Positions 26,285-34,300 of a DNA stretch of 64,000 bases are shown piece by piece. A program made the position numbers and the translations under genes. Positions within the stretch are counted from its first letter, which is position 1; each line of letters opens with the position of its first letter. The DNA is from Herpetosiphon aurantiacus DSM 785 (GTDB lineage Bacteria > Chloroflexota > Chloroflexia > Chloroflexales > Herpetosiphonaceae): assembly GCA_000018565.1 (NCBI GenBank), contig CP000875.1, positions 5,347,199-5,411,198 of the forward strand. The letters run 5' to 3'. Under the pieces are notes generated by a model. The model was not told where the DNA came from and ran no database searches. It worked only from the letters and a program-made list of their open reading frames with translations.

Positions 26285-26809
26285 GTCGCGTCCAGGTCGT
26301 TTTGTGCGATTAGTAAACACCGTTATGGCCTATTATAACAGGTTGATTTTCGGCTTGTCTATGCTATTCCAGCAGCGGGCATACCCCTTCTCATGGCTGT
26401 ATTGTAGCCTACCACGCAAGCGAAGATTGTGCCTGGTTGGCCCAATATAACTCGCTAAAGCAGACTTCATGCCACTGGTTCGGGCCTGAATATCGGCTTT
26501 AATCCAGTTTTGGCATCAATCGTTGCAACTATTGTTTAATTGTTTTAATTACTATGGCCTATTGTACACTATGTCACGTAGTACATCCGCGTGCTTAAGA
26601 CAGTACCAAAGTCATAACCCATCTGGGGTGCATGCTCGCTAGGCTAAGCCAGACTTGGAAGGTAATTAACCCATGGTATACTGCCGAGGTATGAGTACAG
26701 ATGGTTCTACAACCAAAGATGACACAGAGCAAGCGGAATTACCTCTGATTGGCTAGACCAGTGAGCGGGAATTCCCGCTCGTTGTGTGTTTGCCACATGG
26801 AGGTGTCCG
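26285..26809 (+). promoter_or_regulatory. mgtE upstream region: candidate promoter and structured leader
   Basis: This 525-bp gap has no gene. TTGGAA, a 16-bp spacer and TATACT (26677-26682) may start a ~120-base leader. The leader ends in a palindrome GAGCGGGAATTCCCGCTC (26763-26780; 7-bp stem) followed by GTTGTGTGTTTG, just before the GGAGGTG ribosome site. A magnesium-dependent attenuator is a reasonable idea for mgtE, but I could not fit the M-box consensus. The rest (26285-26640) shows nothing I can interpret. Confidence 0.4.
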
Positions 26810-28168
26810 ATGACCAAAATCCTCGATATTCGGCCAGCCTTAGACGACGTGCGGGCTGCGCTCGACGCTGGTTCAATTGACCAAGCAACCCTATTAGTAG
26901 CCAGCCTGCATCCGGCTGATGCAGCTGCCATCCTCGATGAACTCGAATCTGATGAATTGTATGAGGTGTTTGCTCGCCTCAACCTCGAACATGGCGCAGA
27001 TGTTTTAATCGAGCTTGATACTGATTCGCAGGTGGAACTGGCCGAAACCCTCACCAGCGATCAACTCTCCGATTTGCTTGAGCAGATGGAGCCAGACGAT
27101 GCTGCCGATGTGTTGGTCGAGCTTGAGCCAGCGCAAATTGCCGCAACCCTCGCTGCAATGGACCCTGAAGATTCCGACGATGTACGCCAATTGATGGAGC
27201 ACGACGAGGAGAGCGCTGGCGGTTTGATGACCTCACACGTTGTGACCTTGCGCGATCGATTAAACGCCCAGCAAGCAATCGATTTACTGCGTGGTTTGCA
27301 GCCAGAAGACGAATCGGTCTACTATTTATATGTAGTTGATGCCAATGATGGCTTGGTTGGGGTAGTCAGTTTGCGCTCGTTGGTAATGGCTCCAGCGCAA
27401 ACCTTGCTCAGCGAGATTATGGATCGCAACGTCATTACCGCCAGCGTTGAGACCGACCAAGAAGAATGTGCCCGTTTGTTGGCGCGGTACGACTTGTTGG
27501 CCCTACCAGTAGTTGATGCGCAACGGCGGATTGTTGGGGCAGTAACTGCCGACGATATTATCGACGTAATCGAAGAAGAAGCTACCGAGGATATGTATCG
27601 TTTGGCCAACTTGCCGCAAGATGAAGATGTTGAAGATTCATTATTTCGTTCATCGCGGCGGCGTTTATTTTGGCTATTTATCAATTTGCCCACAGCAATT
27701 TTGGCCGCCTGGGTGGTAAGCCAATTTGATGGCACAGTCGAGAAAGTAACAGCATTAGTGCCATTTATGCCAATTATTGCTGGCATGGGTGGTAACGCTG
27801 GCATTCAAACCTTGACCTTGATTGTGCGTTCGATTGCCTTGGGCGAGGTGGCAACTGGCCAAGGCTTTCGTGCCTTAGGTCGTGAGGTTGGCATTGGAGC
27901 AATCAACGGTGTAGCGTTTGGCAGTGCAATTGGTTTGCTTGGTTGGTTATGGCAAGGGAAGCCAATGTTAGGGGTGGTTGCAGGCTGTGCGATGTTGCTG
28001 AATTTAGTATCGGCGGCAATTGCCGGAACCGTCGTACCGCTGACGCTCAAGCTCTTTCGGGTTGACCCAGCCTTGGCTTCCGGCGTGATCGTAACCACGG
28101 TAACCGATGTAACTGGCTACAGCTGCCTGCTTGGTTTAGCCACAATCTTGATTCGCTATTTAATCTAG
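26810..28168 (+). CDS. mgtE: Magnesium transporter MgtE
   Basis: 452 residues, the standard MgtE length. It is a homodimeric magnesium channel gated by cytoplasmic magnesium. The N-terminal superhelical domain with acidic repeats (LHPADAAAILDELESDELYE) spans ~25-130. A CBS pair follows (~135-265, with SEIMDRNVITASVETDQEE), then five membrane helices (~290-450) with the pore motif FMPIIAGMGGNAGIQTLT. The ATG at 26810 has GGAGGTG upstream; an upstream in-frame ATG has no such site. Confidence 0.95.
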   Translation: MTKILDIRPALDDVRAALDAGSIDQATLLVASLHPADAAAILDELESDELYEVFARLNLEHGADVLIELDTDSQVELAETLTSDQLSDLLEQMEPDDAADVLVELEPAQIAATLAAMDPEDSDDVRQLMEHDEESAGGLMTSHVVTLRDRLNAQQAIDLLRGLQPEDESVYYLYVVDANDGLVGVVSLRSLVMAPAQTLLSEIMDRNVITASVETDQEECARLLARYDLLALPVVDAQRRIVGAVTADDIIDVIEEEATEDMYRLANLPQDEDVEDSLFRSSRRRLFWLFINLPTAILAAWVVSQFDGTVEKVTALVPFMPIIAGMGGNAGIQTLTLIVRSIALGEVATGQGFRALGREVGIGAINGVAFGSAIGLLGWLWQGKPMLGVVAGCAMLLNLVSAAIAGTVVPLTLKLFRVDPALASGVIVTTVTDVTGYSCLLGLATILIRYLI

Positions 28169-28176
28169 GAGCATGT

Positions 28177-28209
28177 ATGTCTAACGATAACGACCCGCCA
28201 GACCAGTAG
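28177..28209 (+). CDS. Possible 10-codon micro-ORF after mgtE
   Basis: ATG TCT AAC GAT AAC GAC CCG CCA GAC CAG TAG, with TAGGAG 7 bp upstream, lies 8 bp after the mgtE stop and directly before the terminator. It would encode MSNDNDPPDQ. The ribosome site is good but so short a frame can arise by chance. Confidence 0.2.
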   Translation: MSNDNDPPDQ

Positions 28210-28257
28210 AACGGCACGAGTTGCAAGAATCAATTGCCTCGTGCCGTTCGTGTTTTT
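28210..28257 (+). terminator. mgtE terminator
   Basis: AACGGCACGAG (28210-28220) and CTCGTGCCGTT (28238-28248) form a perfect 11-bp stem with a 17-nt loop, followed by CGTGTTTTT. Confidence 0.85.
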
Positions 28258-28267
28258 AGCACCAAAT

Positions 28268-28915
28268 TTATTGAGCTGGCACCAAAAATTGAGCTGAACA
28301 CCACCCCTCAATCTGCGTCTCGACCTCGCGAACCTGATACCACAGAATTCCATTGATATCTTGCTCACTCAGTTTGGTTAGCTGGGTTCCTTCAGGCATG
28401 GTTTTAACGATATTACCGCCTGGCTGATCGCGCAGGAACAAGCCATCGCTACCAGTGCCAGTTACCGCAAAAATTGGGCCTTCACTGGGGATTTGGGTAT
28501 TATCGGTGGGAATCAAGCCCTCAGGAGTGGGTGATGGCCCAACGATAATTTCAGCAGTTGGTTGGTTGGGTAGATTCAATCCTGTATTATTGCCATTAGG
28601 ATCATCAGTTTGCCCAGGGCGATTGGAATACAAGATGAAAATGATCAGTACAATCACCACGACTGTGGCAATGACAACATAGCGATAACCACCTTTACTC
28701 AGCCAAGAGGCAACCCCTTGGGTATTAAAGGTATCGATTGGGCTGGTGCGGCTGGTACTGACGCGGCGGCGATCCGAGCGCCAATCATTGTTGACCATAC
28801 CTTGCCACGACTGATCATCTTTGCGTAACTCGGCTTGGTCGATCCGACGGGTAGGGGCGGTTGGGCTGGTCTCGTCATCTGGACGGTCATAGGGACGAAA
28901 GCGGTTTTGGCTCAT
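28268..28915 (-). CDS. Membrane-anchored protein with C-terminal SH3b-like domain
   Basis: 215 residues. A cytoplasmic Arg/Asp-rich N-terminus (~1-75), one membrane helix (YVVIATVVVIVLIIFILY, ~80-100), a Pro/Thr/Asn-rich outer linker and a C-terminal bacterial SH3-like domain (~158-215: GLFLRDQPGGNIVKTMPEGT, WYQVREV and EGWCSAQFL). SH3b domains often bind cell-wall peptides. I start it at 28915, where AAGGA lies 9 bp upstream; the open frame extends 61 codons further without support. No catalytic domain is present. Confidence 0.75.
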   Translation of the reverse strand: MSQNRFRPYDRPDDETSPTAPTRRIDQAELRKDDQSWQGMVNNDWRSDRRRVSTSRTSPIDTFNTQGVASWLSKGGYRYVVIATVVVIVLIIFILYSNRPGQTDDPNGNNTGLNLPNQPTAEIIVGPSPTPEGLIPTDNTQIPSEGPIFAVTGTGSDGLFLRDQPGGNIVKTMPEGTQLTKLSEQDINGILWYQVREVETQIEGWCSAQFLVPAQ

Positions 28916-29103
28916 CGCCGTCATCCTTTCATCGCTGCAACTACGCGAGGTCGCGTTACTAGTCCGTATTATCAATGAATTTGGTTGTTTGGGCAAGAAG
29001 CGAGTAGGATACTGTATGAATGACGAATTATGAGGGAGGAAGGTCAAGCCAAACGCCAATAGCCTTACTTCGTGGTTCATATCATTAACAAGGAGCAATC
29101 ACC

Positions 29104-30081
29104 ATGCGCTATCGCAAATTAGGCCGAACTGGACTCAAAGTTTCGGAATTATGTTTGGGAACAATGACCTTTGGCTGGAGTGTTGAAGAGCCAGAATCGT
29201 TCGCGATTATGAGCCAAGCGCTGGATGCAGGCATTAATTTCTTCGATACTGCCGATGTTTATTCGCGTTGGGACCCCCGTTCATATGCTGGCAAAACCGA
29301 GGAAATTATCGGGCGTTGGTTGGCCGAGGAGCCAAGTCGTCGCGATAAAGTGGTGTTAGCAACCAAAGTTCGTGGCCAAATGGGCGATCAGCCGAACGAT
29401 CAAGGGCTGTCGCGCAAACATATTATTGCAGCGGTTGATGCCAGCTTGCGGCGCTTGCAAACAGATTATATCGACCTCTATCAAACCCACTTTCCCGATA
29501 GCGAAGTGCCAATCGAAGAAACCTTGCGGGCGCTTGATGATTTGGTACGAGCTGGTAAAGTGCGCTATATCGGCTGCTCGAATTACCGCGCATGGCAATT
29601 GATCGAAGCCCTGTGGACAAGCGATAAACTGAATCTCGCCCGTTACGATTCGCTGCAACCACATTATCATTTGCTCAATCGAGCCGAGTTTGAGCGCGAA
29701 TTACAACCAGTTTGCGCCAAGTATGGCGTGGGCGTGATTGTCTATAGCCCGTTGGCGGGTGGCTTATTGACTGGCAAGTTTCGGCGTGGCCAGCCTATCC
29801 CCGAGGGCACACGGGTTGCTGAACGTGGCCGTGACGACAAACGCCTGAGCGAACCATTGTGGAAATTAATCGATCAGCTGGAAGTGTTAGCTGAGAAGCA
29901 CCAAAAAACCATTCCCCAACTGGCAGTGGCATGGGTCACGGGTGCACCAGCGATCACCTCGGCGATTATTGGGGCAACCAGCAGTGGGCAACTCCACGAT
30001 ACCTTGGGTGCAGCCGATTTTGAGTTGAGTAGCGAAGATCGGGCCATTTTAGACAACCTAAGTGCTTGGGAGAACGTCTAA
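29104..30081 (+). CDS. Aldo/keto reductase
   Basis: 325 residues of the AKR superfamily, NADPH-dependent carbonyl reductases with a TIM barrel. The tetrad is visible: Asp and Tyr in FFDTADVYS, Lys in VLATKVRG and His in LYQTHFPD. IGCSNYRAWQ and YSPLAGGLLTGKF are cofactor-side family motifs. The subgroup resembles YajO/Tas-like or general stress AKRs. AAGGAG precedes the ATG. Physiological substrate unknown. Confidence 0.92.
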   Translation: MRYRKLGRTGLKVSELCLGTMTFGWSVEEPESFAIMSQALDAGINFFDTADVYSRWDPRSYAGKTEEIIGRWLAEEPSRRDKVVLATKVRGQMGDQPNDQGLSRKHIIAAVDASLRRLQTDYIDLYQTHFPDSEVPIEETLRALDDLVRAGKVRYIGCSNYRAWQLIEALWTSDKLNLARYDSLQPHYHLLNRAEFERELQPVCAKYGVGVIVYSPLAGGLLTGKFRRGQPIPEGTRVAERGRDDKRLSEPLWKLIDQLEVLAEKHQKTIPQLAVAWVTGAPAITSAIIGATSSGQLHDTLGAADFELSSEDRAILDNLSAWENV

Positions 30082-30216
30082 ACATCATTCGGATGGCCGA
30101 CGAAGCTCCATCGTAAGATTGGTTTTTGCTGAGAAACGTTGCCAAGGCGTAGGGGCAATGATACAATACCACGGGCAACTACATCGCATCTTCCATGTCG
30201 AAGGAGTCTGATCGCG

Positions 30217-30750
30217 ATGAACTCTCCCGTACTCGTCCTCAACCATAATTACGAGCCACTCAATATCTGCTCTGCACGTCGTGCCTTGATGCTTGTGTTG
30301 GGTGGTAAAGCCGAAGTGTTGGAACACAACCACGCCGTGTTGCACACGACCAACGACACCATTGCTTGTCCGTCGGTCATCCGACTGGGCCATATGATTC
30401 GTCGTCCCTTGCCCAATGTTAAGCTTTCTCGCCGTGAAATTTTCCGTCGCGATCACTACACCTGCCAATATTGTAATCGGAGCAGTGCTGATCTCACGCT
30501 TGACCATGTGTTGCCGCGCCATCGCGGTGGTGCCCATAGCTGGGAAAATCTGGTAAGCGCCTGCCGAACGTGTAATCATCGCAAAGGTGGGCGAACTCCC
30601 GAGGAGGCACGAATGCGCTTAATTCGGCCACCCTTTCGCCCGTTTGCTAGCCCATACTATTTAATCGAACGCCGAATGCATGGGCTTGGTCTTGAAGAAT
30701 GGCGTAAATTTCTGCCTGCGTCCTTTCAGACTGTGGAGGACGATCAATAA
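30217..30750 (+). CDS. HNH endonuclease family protein
   Basis: 177 residues. An N-terminal ~75-residue part (PVLVLNHNYEPLNICSARRA) is typical of bacterial HNH proteins found in Chloroflexota, Actinobacteria and cyanobacteria. The HNH domain (~85-140) has CQYC and CRTC zinc pairs, LDHVLPRHRGG with the catalytic His, and SWENLVSACRTCNHRKGG. The ATG at 30217 has AAGGAG upstream; the open frame begins 26 codons earlier without support. It is 11 bp from the next response regulator, so probably co-transcribed. Role not known: repair-like or housekeeping rather than mobile, as no intein or intron is nearby. Confidence 0.88.
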   Translation: MNSPVLVLNHNYEPLNICSARRALMLVLGGKAEVLEHNHAVLHTTNDTIACPSVIRLGHMIRRPLPNVKLSRREIFRRDHYTCQYCNRSSADLTLDHVLPRHRGGAHSWENLVSACRTCNHRKGGRTPEEARMRLIRPPFRPFASPYYLIERRMHGLGLEEWRKFLPASFQTVEDDQ

Positions 30751-30761
30751 GGAGTTGTGGT

Positions 30762-31154
30762 ATGTTACAGCGCATAGCGGTGGTCGATGATTCGAGTGAA
30801 TTTCAACAGTTAATTGATGTGATGTTGCAATACCTTGGCATTCAGGAAATTCACCACTGGGCTTCGAGCCTCGAAGCATTGCCAAAGTTGTTACAAAACC
30901 CACCAGAACTCCTGGTTCTTGATGTGATGATGTCGGGAATGGATGGGTTGAACGTTTGGCGTGAATTGCGTGCTCAGCCCCAAACCCACAGCCTACCAGT
31001 GATCATCTGTACCGCTGCGATTAATAGCATCGTGCATCAAGAAGCTGATCTCAACAACGATCCATTAACTGTAGTTTTGCCAAAACCGTTTACACTTGAT
31101 GAATTGCGTCAGGCCATAGGGCGGGTCGCACCACTTTGGCAAGTGGCAGCCTAA
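30762..31154 (+). CDS. Single-domain response regulator
   Basis: 130 residues, one receiver domain and no output domain. Acidic pair in AVVDDSSEF, phosphoacceptor in LVLDVMMSGMDG, Thr in ICTAAIN, Lys in VLPKPF. AAGGAG precedes the ATG and it lies 11 bp after the HNH gene. Stand-alone receivers act by protein contact; in a gliding bacterium motility control is possible, and the scaffold gene begins 210 bp downstream, but nothing here proves a link. Confidence 0.9.
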   Translation: MLQRIAVVDDSSEFQQLIDVMLQYLGIQEIHHWASSLEALPKLLQNPPELLVLDVMMSGMDGLNVWRELRAQPQTHSLPVIICTAAINSIVHQEADLNNDPLTVVLPKPFTLDELRQAIGRVAPLWQVAA

Positions 31155-31252
31155 CGACAAAAAGCCGTAGTTAATTTGGCCTAAAAATGCGAATTAGCGC
31201 ACTGTAATGCTATTTCTGCTTGCGTAGCATCAACGGGTACGCTATAATACTT

Positions 31253-31258
31253 TCGCAT
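31253..31258 (+). promoter_or_regulatory. Candidate -10 of the repeat-protein operon
   Basis: A perfect TATAAT lies 107 bp before the ATG at 31365. No good -35 sits at the expected distance, so this is tentative. Confidence 0.35.
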
Positions 31259-31364
31259 TTTACGCCATTATTCTTTAGCAATTCGCCCAAATCCACGATC
31301 TATAAATTAATTGATCGACACGGATTATCAGATGCGCTGGATGCACAGCGCAGGGAGGAGCGGC

Positions 31365-34300
31365 ATGGCTCTCACCACGATCCAAGCACTCTACGATGAA
31401 GCACGGTCTGCTCTCGAAACAGGGAAGGAGGAGCGTGCCATTGGTGCGAGTGAGCATCTGCTTGAATCGTTTCCCTATTATCTTGAAGCGTACCGTATCC
31501 TCGGCGAATCGTATCTTAACCGCCAAGATTTAGCCAAAGCCGTCGAAGCCTTTGAACGGGTCTTACGTTCTGACCCCGAAAATATCCCTGTCCATGTGGG
31601 CTTGGGGGTAACTTACGAGCGTCAAGGTAACCTCGCAGCGGCGATCCGCGAGTTTGAGCAAGCATTTGAAATTAAGCCCGATTTGCCTGAGTTGCGCTCG
31701 CAAGTGTTGCGTTTGTATACCGAGGCTTGGGGTAGCGAAAACGCCCGAATCTTGCTGAAAAAGGCAGGTCTCGGGCGTATGTATGTGCGCGGACGACGCT
31801 TCGATAAGGCGATTCAGGAATTTAACGATGTGCTCGCCGATGACCCCAAACGGGTGGATATTGCGGTTGCGCTGGCTGAAGCACTCTGGCGTAACGGCCA
31901 AGAGGCTGAAGCCGCCGAAGTTGCCAGCGATATTCTGCGCGATTACCCCGATATGCTCAAGGCTAACTTGATTTTGGGCTATCATTTGTTGGCCGCTGGC
32001 GACCCCAAAGGCCGCAAGTTGTGGCAACATGCCCAGCAACTCGACCCCAGTCAAGGCGTGGCCTATGCCTTATTCGATGGCATGCTGCCACCAGTCGAAG
32101 CCCCCGATACCAAAATCGAGGCCTTCGATGAAGCCGCTTGGAAAGCCAAAAAAGCTGAAAAGGCCGAAAAAGAGCGGCTTGCCCGCGAAGCTGCCGAACA
32201 AGCCGAGCGCGATCGCTTGGCCGCCGAGCAAGCGAGCAAAGCGCCAGCCGCCTCTTGGTTGGCCGAAGTTGAGGCTGCCCCGGTTGCAGTCGGGGTTGCG
32301 GCTAACGCCGATGATGATTTCTTGCGTAGCTTGTTGTTTGGCGATTTTGGGGCAGCTCCTGCTAGTCCTGCACCCACAGCGGTTGCAATCGCCGAGCCAG
32401 AATACGATGTCGATTTCAATCTCGACGACTTGGGCTTAGATCTTCAGCCCTTCTCGCTCGATGAAGTTGATGACACCCCCAGCAATAAAGCGCCAACGCC
32501 TGCGCCCGAGCCTGTGGTTGCTCCAACCAAGCCTGCTCCTGAGCCAGTAGTTGCCAGCAATGATGATTTTGAGTTGCCGGGCGATCTAACGCCCTTCAGT
32601 TTTGGCGATTGGGATGAAAGCAGCATCGATGATATTCCGGGCACTGGCGCGGATACTGGCAAGTTGCCTGAGCAATTGCAGCCATTCTCCTTGGAAAATT
32701 TTGATGATGTACAACCTGAAACCAGCTCGAAAGCCCAAGATGATGATTTGGCTTTACCAAATACCTTAAAGCCATTCTCACTTGATGAACTGAGCTTTGA
32801 TTCAATCGACACACCATCAGAGCCAAGCATGCCCTTCAGCCGCGATTTACCCAGCTTCCCCGATACCGATCAAGAATCAGGTGGTTTTAGCTGGCAACAA
32901 CCACGTTCACGTTCGCGCTCGATTTTTGGGGCACAACCTGAACCAGAGTTCAACCAAGATGAAGAAGATGATGCTGGAATTTTCAACCGCATGGTGATCA
33001 AGAAGCAGACGCAAACCCTGCCACCATTGGTTGAGCCAGTCTATGATCCTGCCGATTCTGACGATGAGGCAATGAATTTCTTCTCGAATGATGATGTTGA
33101 TTTGCGTAATTACGATGAGCATGATCTGCACACTGCTGATACTGAGCCAGCAATTACGCCATTCTCATTAACTGAATTGGGCTTGGATGCTGATGAAATT
33201 GCTGATTACAATGCCATGGGCAATCTCAGCCAACCGCAAACCCAAGTCGATGAAGAATTGGAAATTAAGCCCTTCTCGCTGACTGAACTTGGCTTGAGCG
33301 ACGATGAAATTGCCTTGCTGCAAGCTGGCGAAGATAGCGCTTTGCCCACCGATCCAACTAACGATGAATCGGGCTTAACCCCATTTTCCTTAAATGAATT
33401 TGGTTTTGACACGCCTGCGACTAACGATGATCAAGGCTTCAACTTCGATGAGCCAAGTATCACGCCATTCTCGCTCGATAATTTAGGGCTTGATCCTGAG
33501 GAGCAAGCGCTTTATTCAGGCGAGTTCAATCCAGCACCTGTGGCTGAACCCACGCCCAAGGTGGAAGAAGAGCCAAATATGACTCCCTTCTCCTTGACCG
33601 ATTTGGGACTTGATGCTGATGAAATTGCTCAATTTGAAGCAATGAATCAAGCACCAGCTGCCATCGATGATGATGGTTTTGATGGTGGTTTGCAGCCATT
33701 CTCGCTCGATGATTTGGGCTTTGATCAAGAACCTCAAGCCTATGAAGAGCCAGTGCGCGAACTAAGTGATAGCTCACAACCCTTCTCCTTGAACGATATT
33801 GGTTTATCGGCAGAGGAAATTGCGGCAATCGAGCAAGCTGGCCAAAATCAAAGCGATGATCCAATCTTTGATGCGCTTTTGGGAATTGGTCAACAGCAAG
33901 GCTATGTCGATTTGACCGATATCATCAATCAATTCGATGATCCTGAATCGCAAACCGAGGAAATCGACCGCATCGCTTTGGCCTTGCACGATAATGGTAT
34001 TCAAATTCGCGATGGCGATGAAGTGATTAATATGGACGAGGAGTTCTCTGGTGACGAGGCTGAAGCCTACGAAACCGAAGAACCACTTGAAAACTTCATT
34101 GCTGGCGATTTCGACCAGCCAACTGCTGAAGTCGAGCCAGAAATGACTCCGTTCTCGTTGACCGATTTGGGCTTGAGTGCCGAAGAAATCGCGATGTTGA
34201 ATGGCGAAACCAGCGAAGCGCCGACTGAAGAGCCAGCACCATTCTCCTTCGATAATTTCGAGCTTGAGCAACCCAGTGCCGAAGTCGAGCCGGAAATGAC

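Noticed and set aside
26690-26809. M-box magnesium riboswitch before mgtE
   Set aside because: I could not match the conserved M-box core; only a generic hairpin is visible.
30085-30579. Minus-strand 164-residue frame over the HNH gene
   Set aside because: It is a shadow of the HNH gene and the aldo/keto reductase tail, without ribosome site or recognisable protein.
31155-31364. tRNA or small RNA between the response regulator and the giant gene
   Set aside because: No cloverleaf or CCA-like end could be folded by eye; only a TATAAT box is clear.
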